In this document: positions 35,193 through 45,410 of the stretch, one piece after another | How positions within the stretch are numbered: the first letter of the stretch is position 1 | Layout of the letters: every line of letters starts with the position of its first letter | Source of the DNA: Chlorops oryzae | Lineage: Eukaryota > Arthropoda > Insecta > Diptera > Chloropidae | Direction: 5' to 3' | DNA: 64,000 nucleotides | Assembly: GCA_020466095.1 (NCBI GenBank) | Contig: CM035809.1 | Coordinates: forward strand, 3,215,309 to 3,279,308 | Made by a program: the position numbers and the translations under genes | The notes under the pieces: generated by a model | Databases searched by the model: none | What the model was told of the DNA's origin: nothing | The model's input: only the letters and a program-made list of their open reading frames with translations

Positions 35193-35433
35193 AAGCCAAA
35201 GTTTTCTAAACTTTGCAGCTTATTTCGGAGTATAAGAACCTAGCACCCGTTGTGCCAGTGGTTGCAATGTTCCTAATGAGAAAATTCCAGTGAGGACACT
35301 TTACTTCATACCATGCTTGGAAGGCAACGATGCGGAAACAAAGATGAACAAAAAGCTTCGTTCAACTCTCGAGCTATTATTTTTGTTTTCTTACAAAGGA
35401 CTTAAATTGTTAAAGTGTTAAGTCTTCACGTCG

Positions 35434-36303
35434 CACAGTGGGGAGCTTGCGAAAAAAATTCACTTTTTCGACTAATGTTATTCAAAATGTAATGTAAATC
35501 AAAAATGATGCAGTTTGATAGAGGATAGTTTGACTAAGAGAAATCTGAAATTGGTTTCCGTAAAATGTTATATTTTGCCTTCGAAAGAATTATCCGAGTT
35601 CAGCGGAAAATTTTACAGCAAAAAGTAATGAAAATTTCTATGCAATTTAGTAACGTGTATATGGAAGAAATGTTTGCTTATGCAGTTTGATTGATATTAG
35701 TATTTAAATATAGCATTTAATTTTTCACAAAAAAACATAAACTAACTGATTGACGTAAGTGGTTGAATAGATATGTGCGATACAAAAGTGCACTAAAAAA
35801 TGAAGTTTTTGCAATTTTCCTTGGAGAAAAAAAGGTAGCCTCGTCTACCTACATCGGCTCACTGCAAAAAGGTGAAAGGTAAGAGTCTCTTCTTTCAATT
35901 TCATCAATAAAAATTGCCAAATTTTACCAATATTTTGAAAAACTTACAAATTAGCTAACGGAATTATGCAAATTTCAACGCATTTTAGCGAAAAAGCTAT
36001 AGCTATGGCCCTATTGGAGGTACCCATAGGGTCTGACCGATTTGAATAATTTTTGGCACACATCAATATTTTTGCATAGCCAACATTCTGACTGAGTTTT
36101 GTTAAAATCGGTTGACTTTTAGAGGTAGCTACCATACAAAGCTATTACTATGGGTCTATGGAAGGTACCCCTAGGGGCTGACCAATTTTGACAATTTTTT
36201 GTTTTTTTCTTAGTTACATTCATAAAGCCAAGTGTGCCAATTTTTACTTTGAGTCGACTACTCCTACTTTTTTACAAGAAATGTATGAGGCTTCCCCACT
36301 GTG
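35434..36303. mobile_element. Transib-like non-autonomous element
   Basis: Termini CACAGTGGGGAGC (35434) and, inward from the right, CACAGTGGGGAAGC (36303). Both flanks are CGTCG (35429-35433 and 36304-36308), a 5-bp GC-rich duplication of the kind Transib elements make. The first seven bases match the Transib CACWRTG consensus. The 870-bp interior has no transposase; it contains two related blocks GAGGTACCCATAGGGTCTGACC and GAAGGTACCCCTAGGGGCTGACC near 36016 and 36163. Confidence 0.8.
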
Positions 36304-36553
36304 CGTCGTATTGTCTCCTCTGTCAAAAGCTTAAATGTTGTCCGAAAAGAAAACATCTTAATTTCCAACTTTCGAGAGACTTACGTGTTTTCATGACAAC
36401 CGGACTTTCAGTAAAACGATTGTATTTGACATATTTTAAGTATTCAGATATGTTGAATGAGTCAAGGTACAATCGGCTTATGAGAGAAAAATGGAAAAAA
36501 ATATCGGCTTATTATATCTTATATACCAGATTCAATTGATTAATTAAGAGTAT

Positions 36554-36871
36554 TTGCAGCATCAATTGGAATCGCAGATATTTATGTATATATTTTATTT
36601 ACGTATGCTTGAACCAAGTATGTTTGCTGTGCTCATTATAATTGCATTAAAAATCATCGCAAATGCAGTAAATGGAGGTTGTGCATCCGAGCGATCAGAA
36701 TGGGAATTGTTAAGAATAACCTTCACTGACCTTACACCAGTCGAGTGCAATGATTTGAGATATTTAGTTTTGTATTCTTATCAGTGCTGTACTTCTATCA
36801 AACGAAATAGTCATTTAGAGGAAAAATTTCATCCATCAGCGTTCATTGAAAATTTAAAAAAATATAAATAA
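36554..36871 (+). CDS. Possible unrecognised ORF or last exon
   Basis: A 105-codon ORF opens just after a possible acceptor (TATTTGCAG, ending 36558) and closes with TAA overlapping an AATAAA signal (about 36866-36875). It has a hydrophobic stretch (MFAVLIIIALKIIANAV) and a cysteine-containing tail ending ENLKKYK. I recognise no family. It could be the last exon of a gene whose upstream part was displaced by the Transib insertion, or chance. Confidence 0.25.
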   Translation: MQHQLESQIFMYIFYLRMLEPSMFAVLIIIALKIIANAVNGGCASERSEWELLRITFTDLTPVECNDLRYLVLYSYQCCTSIKRNSHLEEKFHPSAFIENLKKYK

Positions 36872-36937
36872 AATTAAAAAACCGTTAAAATATTTTCTTG
36901 GAGCTCTAGTTTCCGAGAAGTACACACGAAAGCTAAA

Positions 36938-38466
36938 TTATATTATTTTTCTCTCATTCCCTCTATTCAGCAGGGTATCCTTTTTCCTTGAAAAAATATT
37001 CAATTCTTTCTCCTCCTTTACTATGTACTCCTTTTTTCATTAGAAGAGGTGGCAAATGAAATTTAAATAGGCCCAAAGCGTGCACGAGGCATTCGAAAAT
37101 CGCCTTAAGTGGGGATAAGCCAAAAGCAAAAGCCTTCGAAAAGCTGTTTGCGTTGGACAGAGAACGGCTCGTGATTTATGTAAATTCTCAGCTTTCAGTG
37201 AGCCTCTTTGTCGTTACTTAATTTGTCGGTGCGCCCTTTAAGCGCATTCTGCTGTTTGCTGTTTTAATTATTCCTCCCTCTTAATTTTGGTCGATGACTT
37301 AAGCTAGCTCTTATAAGCTGCATGAAGTGAAAAAGTGGCCATTACGAACAAACCATCCAATGATACTTTAAAGCTACTAAAATTCGAAAATGTTTTACGC
37401 TCCAAATATAAAAATTCATTAAATGAATTTTTCAATTTTAACAATTTAAAGTGCTATGAGTAAATAAACTTAAGATGTTCTTTAAAAACAGTTTCAAATG
37501 CTGATACCATGTCTTAAGACTTTACTTCTTTTTATTGCTGGCTGTAAAAATAATTTTTGTTTTGTTCAATGATATTCAATTGAAAATTCAGTTTCGACTT
37601 CAACTGAGCCACCATCACAGAATCTTATTTCAAACGGCGACACCAAAGAGTTTTGGATGGAAAATTATCCGAAAATTCATTTCAGTTTTGAAATCTTTGG
37701 TGTGCTACTGAAATGTGAATACGTTTTGAATTGTCGTTAACTTTAACCTCAAAATTTTCTGATATGATCTTGTGTTGACGAAAATTTCTACAAAACTGTG
37801 GCACATTCTCAAATTCTTTGTTGGTTAGAGTTTGTAACTGTTGGAATGAATTGGTGTGAGAAGAAGGACAGTGAGCATTCGAAAGGCTGCTAGCTCATTG
37901 AACATCCTAAAACGAAAGCCAAAAAAATATGTAGAGACTGAGAAAAGACCTCCCATAGCCTTGAAAGTATTCCTTGGCATGCAGCAAAGAGTTTTTCACA
38001 TAGCTTGACTTCTCCACTCAGTCGTAAGGCAATCCAATAATTTTCCCTTTCAGTCCTGTTCCATACCAGGCAACAGTCGCCGGAGACACATATTGTTTTG
38101 TGGAAGAGTGAAGGCCAGGGAAGAGATAGGGGTACTGTTCTCTCTTTTCTTCGGCCGTCCCTCGCAAAGCAAAATGTGTCTCCGGCGACTGTCGCCTTTT
38201 TTGGAAATGGACTCATTCTCTTCTGTGGGAAGATTCGTCGAAAGCTAAACGCATTTTGGCTGTCACTTAAAAATTTGGAAATCATTTTGCAGCACTTCAC
38301 TTCGGTATCAAGACAAAAGATTTGAATGTAGTTTTAAAATACCAATTAAGATTCTAAAGTCGAAAAATTAATTCTTCATTGAACGATAATTTCCAGGAAG
38401 TTCAGACTTGCATACATTTTGGCTTACAAGAAGCACATATTCACGCCTTGAATATGCCCAAGAGTC
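36938..38466. repeat. Inverted duplication 2, left arm
   Basis: Reverse complement matches 61850-63730. Landmarks: CTCATTCCCTCTATTCAG, the block around GCTCGTGATTTATGTAAATTCTCAG, GGTGCGCCCTTTAAGCGCATTCTG, the CAAATGCTGATACCAT block and GAATATGCCCAAGAGTC, where homology ends at the LTR. No protein domain recognised. It carries a small MITE (38052-38213) that the other arm lacks. Confidence 0.85.
38052..38213. mobile_element. 162-bp MITE absent from the partner arm
   Basis: TIRs of about 50 bp beginning AGTCC.GTTCCA / AGTCC.TTTCCA, with a highly conserved core ACAGTCGCCGGAGACACAT. The core overlaps a near-palindrome GGCGACAGTCGCC. The other arm reads directly from TTTTCCCATTC to ATTCTCTTCTG. 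The 136-codon minus-strand ORF spanning it is not supported in the other arm. Confidence 0.75.
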
Positions 38467-39206
38467 TGTTGTATCCTACGGTGCAATTACCTAACGCCGT
38501 GGCACTTGGGTAGGTACGCACGTCAGGCAAGTACACCGTAGGATAAAACGGGGTCCTTTACACAAATAAAAAGGAACACAAAGGATTTCAATTAATTATC
38601 CTTTTATTTAATTCAAATTAAATACAAGTTTTCGGTTATTATTTAAAAGACTACTCTATTAACTTCTCCGTCGTGGCCCTTTGGTGAGTACGCTCGCAGA
38701 AGTCCCCTTCCAGTCATCGAAGCTCCGTTTATATAGATTGATATTGCTGATCTTGCAGTATCAGAATTCCCATTGTCAGCGATCGTCGTCGATTCTTCCC
38801 GAAAAGCTTGACCGCGACTTTCACCTGCAATTGTACCAACATTGCCATATTGTTGTTGTTACTACATACAGCTATTCCGATGTTCTTTGTTCTTCTTTTG
38901 TAGTTGTTGTTGCTCTTACGTAAAAACTCTTGACGTGTGTTGTTGTTGTTATTGCCAGCGATCGGATTGCAATTGTGCATTCGCTGCACTAGTGCTGATG
39001 TTTGTCATTCGGGCATATACTGTGCCGGTGTTGTTGTTGTTGTTGCAAGCGGCCGAACTGCATGTTTGCATTTGTCAGCAATTTACGCTGGACAGTGTTT
39101 TTGAGTAGCTTGGAGTCACCTTGAAGTGAAATTCATAAATGCAGGTCACTGCCTTTTGCTTTCGGTTTAAGGTGACCACATGTGAGTTTGGGAGAGACTC
39201 ACAACA
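38467..39206 (-). mobile_element. LTR of a retrotransposon (3' LTR, minus sense)
   Basis: 740 bp bounded by TGTTGTATCC and GAGACTCACAACA, inverted TGTTGT/ACAACA ends. On the minus strand it follows a polypurine tract CAAAGGGGGAGGGA (39220-39207), marking it as the 3' LTR. It carries AATAAA motifs in the last third on the minus strand and TTG-rich repeats. No partner LTR is found before or after the gap at 41633, so the target duplication cannot be tested. It interrupts the end of inverted duplication 2. Confidence 0.7.
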
Positions 39207-41632
39207 TCCCTCCCCCTTTGAAGAAAATCGCTCCATAGCGATGATCGAAAATCTCAGAATTGGATGCGCTTTTGACATTGCGGCTGCTGCGGTTTTAAAT
39301 TAACATTCAGTTGACGTATCCCGTTCTTGGAAGATGAGAGTGTTTGCTGCGATGTTTACTCTAACGTTCTTGTGCTGAAACGAGCTGCTGATGTTGTGAC
39401 CACATAGACGTTGTTTAAAGAAAAATAATGCTGGCAATTTGTTTAGAAGTTTTAATTTAGGGACAACCTTGACTCACTCCCTCCCCTTCTTAAAGAAGTC
39501 GCGTATTAGTTGCTGATGATTTAGATGCACGAAAATGTTAACATATGATGTATACAGTATGCATCGTTACTGTTGCTGGGTTGCTTCATGATTCAAAGGT
39601 GACAATGTTGGTTGATAAGAAATTTAGATGTTTGCCTAATGCTGGCGAAGACGTTGTTTTTAGGAAAATGATGAATCGTGAAATTTATGTTGATGCGTGT
39701 TCGATGTATACCACTGCTGTTGTTTAAACGATACTCCCGCTGTTTCGATAGTGCGTATCCAGACCATTCTTTGGGCTTAAATCTAATATATAAAATTTAT
39801 TTCGTAGTATATTTTCTTATTATCTATATAATGTTTTGAATTGATTTTCTTGCAGCTTGTTTAACAATCATGTATAATTTATTTATTGTTTATTACATTT
39901 ATGTTTTATCGTTTGCAAATTCATATTTTCTTTTATAATTCTTTTTTTTTTTCATTATTTTTCTTAAATTGTTTTCCATTTTACATATATAATTTGCTTT
40001 TCTTTTTCTTAATAATTTTGTGTTTTAACATTCTCTTTTATTCGGTGAATGGTTTTAAAATACTTCTATTTTTATATACTATTTTCTTTTTCATTTGAAT
40101 ATATATGTATATAATTTTTATTCGAATATATAAGTGTATAAAGATTTTTCTTCCATTCTTTTTATTTTTAAATTTTTAACATGGTTCGATTTTTTATTGA
40201 ATGATGTTTTAATTAATAGTGATAAAACTGATTTTAGGTTTAAATGAGTGCGTTTTTTTGTTGATATAGGTTATAATTTTTTGTTTAATTAAATTTTTTT
40301 TTTGTATAAGTATATATTTTTTATATGAATTCATTTCATCTTCTTCCGAATTTTTATTTATACGATTTCTTTTTTTTTTTTCTTCTCTTCTTTTTCAAAT
40401 AAGTAGTAAATGATTTTATCTAACTGCAAAAATACCTATATTTGCAAGGTATTGCCTTGAATTGAACGTCTTCTGAGTATATACAAATATTTTGTAAATA
40501 TCTGTATATGGTTGTTTATACTCACCACTGTAATTGGATTTGCTTACTCTACCGGCTCGGTATAGCTTTGTTTTTTGTTCCGACTTCTTGGTTAACCTAA
40601 AAAATAATTAAAATTCATATTATGTACCCTGAGCCCCTCCTGGTTGTTTCAGAGTCGTGGCTCTCTTTGCCTATAAAGGTGCCCTTACAATATGAGATAA
40701 AACCGATGTTGCAAAAACTTTAAAATTCGTATGTTAAATATTTTAAAAACAATTTTGGTTTTTAACTCTATTCCGAAAATTTTTTCAATCATTTGTTTTT
40801 CGTCGCCATTCCTTATATAGATATCGCAATAAGCGATATTAAAAAGAAATTTATTTTGTGACAATAATTATAAAAACAGTCAGCTCTCGTTTGAATCGAG
40901 ATAAACAGATGTTTTTGGAAAAATGTTTTTTTTTTTATCAGACTACGGCACATTGAAGTTATGGGCGAAAATTTTGTCTAGATCTTTTGAATCTCTTGCA
41001 TGTTTTATCTCAATAAGCAATATTTTTAATTTAGATTTGCTTTGTATGAGAACAGATTCTTTTACAATGGAGAAAAACTTTTGAATTGATATTTGCATTA
41101 CATTCGGACTTTTGAAATACTCGTACAGCGTCAGCTCTCTAACCTCTGACTCTTCATTTAGGTTTACATTTTTAACTGATACCTTCTCATGGGGATTTCT
41201 ATCTCTATCTGGTGGATTTTCTTTCAAAATATCTTCAATTACTTCTTTATTACCATTAGTACCATCTCTTCTAGTACCACAAGAATTATTCTCGACCTCC
41301 TTGCCGAATTCAATTTCTTCATTACTATTTTTACCACAAAAATTATCCTCGAACTCCTCGTCGAACTCGTACTCCAATACATTCGACATTTTAATCACAG
41401 CATCCCCACCGCTAGATAGTCCCTTTTTATCATTAATTTCTTTTTTCTCAATTTCCTTATCGTCCAACACTATTTTCTCGAAAATCGGTGCCACTTTCGC
41501 TTCCCTCGCTTTGATCGTAACTGCCTCTGCAATACAAATCTTATCGATGTTGGGAACGACGAGTTGAAGTGACTCTGATTGACTTAGCTCTGAATGCACA
41601 AGTGCTACGTTTTTCTGAATGTCTATATTTTC
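39207..41632 (-). mobile_element. Interior of the LTR element, partial, strongly A-rich on the sense strand
   Basis: Lies directly upstream (minus sense) of the 3' LTR. Bases 39880-40420 are extremely T-rich on the plus strand, so A-rich in the element's sense. A minus-strand frame after TTTTTTAG at about 40590 down to 40420 is open (KKSEQKTKLYRAGRVSKSNY..), possibly the end of a retroelement protein. No integrase or reverse transcriptase motif was found here; most of pol is missing or beyond the gap. Confidence 0.45.
40943..41632 (-). CDS. C-terminal part of an unrecognised acidic protein, cut by the gap
   Basis: A minus-strand frame runs from the N gap to a TAA at 40943, about 230 codons. 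It is rich in Glu, Asp, Lys and Asn (for example EYEFDEEFEDNF) and ends ..DLDKIFAHNFNVP. No zinc knuckle, protease or polymerase motif is visible. Position inside the LTR element suggests a Gag- or accessory-type retroelement product, which is inference; a host exon is the alternative. The apparent start beyond the gap is not reliable. Confidence 0.4.
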   Translation of the reverse strand, partial: ENIDIQKNVALVHSELSQSESLQLVVPNIDKICIAEAVTIKAREAKVAPIFEKIVLDDKEIEKKEINDKKGLSSGGDAVIKMSNVLEYEFDEEFEDNFCGKNSNEEIEFGKEVENNSCGTRRDGTNGNKEVIEDILKENPPDRDRNPHEKVSVKNVNLNEESEVRELTLYEYFKSPNVMQISIQKFFSIVKESVLIQSKSKLKILLIEIKHARDSKDLDKIFAHNFNVP

Positions 41633-41732
41633 NNNNNNNNNNNNNNNNNNNNNNNNNNNNNNNNNNNNNNNNNNNNNNNNNNNNNNNNNNNNNNNNNNNN
41701 NNNNNNNNNNNNNNNNNNNNNNNNNNNNNNNN
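41633..41732. other. Assembly gap (100 N)
   Basis: Exactly 100 N, of unknown true length. It interrupts the acidic ORF and probably the LTR element. Confidence 0.95.
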
Positions 41733-44670
41733 CGTCGTATGAATAAATAATTTCGTTGCAAACCTGAATTGCATGCATCAGACTATGATTTTCTAAAACT
41801 AAATTCCGGACTTAGCCTCATGAAGTTATTTTTCGAGCTTGTCACGTTATTCGTGCATCAGAGAATTCTCTAAGGTTTTAACTTTGCATACTTTTAGGTG
41901 CTCTGCTAATGACATTCCATAACCACACTTTTTCTAAACAAGAAAAATTTATGCGTATAGGTATTAAGTTATGAATAAAACATCATAATTTTTATTTGAT
42001 CGAGGGCGCGTGAAAAATAAAGGGTAGAATGTTAGATTTCACCATATATCTTTAAGGGCACCTTAGTTTTGGTTTGAGGAAAGTCGAAATTTCAATTATA
42101 CATTTTCATAACATGAAAGCATTCACACTATGTATTTGGTTTCTGTCATTCATAAAGCAAAATAAATTAGAAAAATTTTGAAAAACTTTTTCAACCACTT
42201 CCTTATTAAAATACTCCTTTTTAGTTTCATAACGAAAGTTTTTATAACCAAAACCCAGAATTATTTTTAAAGCCAGAATTATATTTTCAGTTTGTTACAA
42301 CTAAGTTTTTGTAACTTCCTTATGCAACTATAAATTTAGTTGCAACAGGCTCCGCCTCTTGGCTTTTTTGATTCCATAAGCGTTACAGTAACATCTCAGT
42401 GATCACTTGAAACTATGCATTTGTTTCATAAGCGTTGTATAATGCCTTATGTAACAACCGGTGCCCTAGGGTTAACTCGGCCCGTGCGCAACGGAAGGGT
42501 TTTGGGGGTTCTGACCAGCACAAAGAAGGTTTCAACATTTTTTTACTCGGTATCTCGAAAGATTTCTTGAAGGCATTACTAGTATATGCATGTTTCCAAC
42601 ATTTGTTCTGAAAAAAAATTTAACAAACATATTTGGGCCTCTTAGGATTCGATTAGTAGCACAGCGCAACGTAACAATAACATACATACTTAAGTTAAAA
42701 CCCATCCATTAGTGATTCCTGCTCACGGGCCTAGTCTTAACACTGCGCCTGATGTACCCCTGAACTGATTGGGAAAGCAACTTAAGTGATAATAAGAAGG
42801 CTGAAGCGCTGATACACGTTGACATCGTCCATTGATAAATGTTATTCCGTATGTGTCAAATTTCGCAAAATCGTCTTGTGTGAGGAATATGAAACCGGAG
42901 GCTGAAACCCTTGTCCCTGCCTATCCCTTTAATTTTACTTTGGCTCCCATGGAGCATTCGGATAGGAAAACCTTAGTCCCAACGCCGATACACCGAATAT
43001 TTCCTCATAATTAACTCAAAAATCGGGTTTTTTCAGATATGACATTATTGAAGTACATAAATGAGCGATTTGTTTCGTTTATCAATAATTCAAGTACGGA
43101 AATTTAAAGGCCAACAACGGCATTTGTATGTTTATACTCACGAGATGGATTTCTTTCCATTGAAAACATTTGCAAAATATATTTATCCTTCAGCAAACCC
43201 TCGCAATATTTTCGGGGAAAAATTTTGTTTCAAAAAAAATTCCATTGAACTGTAACAGCTGTAGAATTTAATAGCACCTCTGGGCCGAAGTTCGTGTGAA
43301 AGATATTGATTCGTCTGTGTTCTCAATGAATTCAATTTCCTGTTATTGATCCATCGTCAGAGAAAAGACAGGTTGATTCAGTATTTTTTTACATACCGAA
43401 AAGTTTTTCACAGGAAGCATGGACATGGAAATGAGTTTGATTTTTCGTTATTCATAATAAAATATTTGAATCCAGATGAGTCCGAGAATTCTCTGCACGG
43501 AGTTCATTCATACATACACCATCAGCACGTCACCTGTGGTCAAGTGAGCGGAAAAAAATGGTAAAAACTGAGGATCGAATTTTTAAAATAATTTTAATAA
43601 TTTCAATGGATAATATTCAAATAAAAAAAAAAAAAAAAACAATTTTGTCAATATCTCTAACTATTGCAGCAGAGCATGCCTTCAAACTTTGAAGTTCTGT
43701 AAATTGTTGTTTTTAAATTAAACAAAATGCAATTAAATTACCTGTTTTTAAGATGTTCTGAACGACTCAATTGTGGTCTGACCATAATATTTTATATGTT
43801 AAACTAAAATTTGACTTAACCACTACTTACTTAGTACCGTGTATTTTTTGAAGCCTGGCAACCAGCCGGATATCCTGTATCTGGCTTTCGGCCAGACACG
43901 GACACTATCCGTTGCAACACTACCTTTGATATTGGTCAATTATTGATCATCATTTTTTATTTTTATTCGCTTTTGGAGTTACATACTTGTTTCCACATAC
44001 AATAGAGGGCACAAAATGATATATCCAGCACGTGTTATCAAAAAACGCCCAATGGTTCTCTTAATTTCCAAGCAAAAAGCAAAAAGCAACAGCTGGCAAA
44101 ATGTAAACAAAGCAGCAAATGTGACGTCATTTTAAGTTCAGCCAATCAAAACGTTTTAGTTCGAACTGGTTTCTCACTCTTTGATTAATGAATTCGATTC
44201 AGAGGTTCAGATTTAGTGTAAAAGATATGAAAAAAAATATCTTTCATAATATATCGCTTATGAGAAACGATGTATCGTCGATGTTTTTGGTTTCAACATC
44301 GATATTAAAACATCGATTTTGGGGATTGAAACATAGATGTTTTGGAAAAATCGATATTTCGTTTGGATTCCTACTCGTGTTGAATATATGGGTAGATTTT
44401 ATGCATAAGCGCAGCATACCTATGTGTGTTGAATCTCAAAAGCCCCATAACTTTAAACATATTTCACTTCTTTTAATGACAGCACCAAAAAAAGGAACAA
44501 TCGCTTAAAAATTCTAAATATAGATTGCCAAAAAAAATAAAGAAATTTGTCTTAAAAAATGTGCGTGATCTGTCATTTGGGAATGAGGTACTTTTACTCA
44601 AAAATACCGAAGGTGCTTTTGCAATGTGTAGAAAACCTTGTTGGAAAGAAAAAAAAATTTTAATCCCCAT
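41733..44670. other. Intergenic, no gene recognised
   Basis: About 2.9 kb. A segment GGCGCGTGAAAA..GGGTAGAAT at 42005-42031 has a degenerate inverted relative at 13636-13662, hinting at a shared repeat. Several ATCGAT-containing words cluster at 44272-44355. ORFs at 43346-43564 and 44188-44508 have no recognisable domain. Confidence 0.4.
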
Positions 44671-44742
44671 GGTTCCATCCAGGATCGAACTGGAGACCTT
44701 CTGCGTGTAAAGCAGACGTGATAACCACTACACTATGGAACC
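44671..44742 (-). tRNA. tRNA-Val (anticodon UAC)
   Basis: 72 nt on the minus strand. The acceptor stem GGTTCCA/TGGAACC pairs perfectly. The anticodon stem TCTGC/GCAGA is perfect, with loop TTTACAC giving anticodon UAC. The T arm TCCAG-TTCGATC-CTGGA is perfect, and A and B boxes are present (TAGTGTAGTGG, AGTTCGATCC). A T-rich stretch with eight or more T about 14 bp downstream can serve as pol III terminator. No intron. Unlike the SINE heads in this window, every stem is intact, so it is probably functional. Confidence 0.93.
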
Positions 44743-44978
44743 GGATAATTCTGATGCCTTCAAAAGCTGGTTTGAATATGTTGTTTTTTAAAAGTCTTTT
44801 ACCAACGTCAAAAGCGTATTTATTTAGGTGTATTATTTTTGGAATCATATGAAAAAGTACCCAATCGGAACTTAGGCAATCAGATAGAAAAAAAATATGT
44901 TCTAAAATTAGTTAAAAATCAATTAATTGAGATAAAATTCATGAACTTTAATACAATATATTAAATCTACATGTATTC

Positions 44979-45150
44979 CATCTCTCCGTGGCGAAGCGCA
45001 TAGCGATTGCGCTTAGCAATCCGAAGGCTGGGGTTCGAATCCTGTTGCAGGCAGAAATAAGATGTGGAAAAATTGGGATTTGAAAGAAGCAGGTAAATTT
45101 TAAATATTATGGAAAATTTTGATTATCGCATGACGGAGAAAAGAAGCTGC
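44979..45150 (+). repeat. tRNA-derived SINE, family A
   Basis: Plus strand: A-box-like TGGCGAAGCGCATAGCG, perfect B box GGTTCGAATCC, then CCTGTTGCAGGC, TGTGGAAAAATTGGG and GGTAAATTTTAAA. The same block order is seen at 14843-14655. The acceptor stem does not pair, so it is not a tRNA gene. Confidence 0.7.
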
Positions 45151-45344
45151 CACCCATACTGTAAAGTTACCATCCTTTCTTCAAAAACCTCATACATAAG
45201 CATAAGCTTTTTGAAAAAGTCCTATAAGTTCCACTAGAAGTTTTCTTTTTTTATTATTTTGAATAAAATGTTTGGTTGAAAGCATGTTCTTCTAAGTTTG
45301 TTAATTATTATTTAAATATTAGGTATATTAGTACCTACTTTTTA

Positions 45345-45410
45345 CCCAAAAAAAAAAACTCTTGCCTGAAGGGGATTCGAACTCACCGACATCGGATTGT
45401 TAGACAATCT
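45345..45410 (-). repeat. SINE fragment, family B
   Basis: Minus strand AGAGATTGTCTAACAATCC, then GATGTCGGTGAGTTCGAATCCC and CAGGCAAGAG before a T run. Same family as 14381-14470, here with an intact B box. Confidence 0.6.

Larger units (their letters stand above)
26439..35215. repeat. Inverted duplication 1, right arm
   Basis: Reverse-complement partner of 2528-8960. It is longer because of insertions absent from the left arm: a mariner with scrambled flank (30152-31480), a small palindrome-rich element (about 32510-32843), a hairpin segment (33039-33114) and a ~1.1-kb insertion (33493-34578). Outside these, exons and introns align throughout. Confidence 0.9.

Noticed and set aside
37890..38300. 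136-codon minus-strand ORF
   Set aside because: It depends on a MITE insertion; the partner arm of the duplication lacks that segment and the frame is not kept.
39460..39495. Second polypurine tract marking another LTR
   Set aside because: CCCTCCCCTTCTTAAAG resembles the tract at 39207-39220, but no TG...CA LTR boundary follows it.
41541..41774. ORFs running through N runs (also 55631-55960)
   Set aside because: The unknown residues come from gap filling with N, so the frames across the gap have no meaning.
44272..44355. Cluster of ATCGAT words as a DREF-type promoter
   Set aside because: Only loosely like the known TATCGATA site and no gene start is nearby, so a regulatory claim is not supported.
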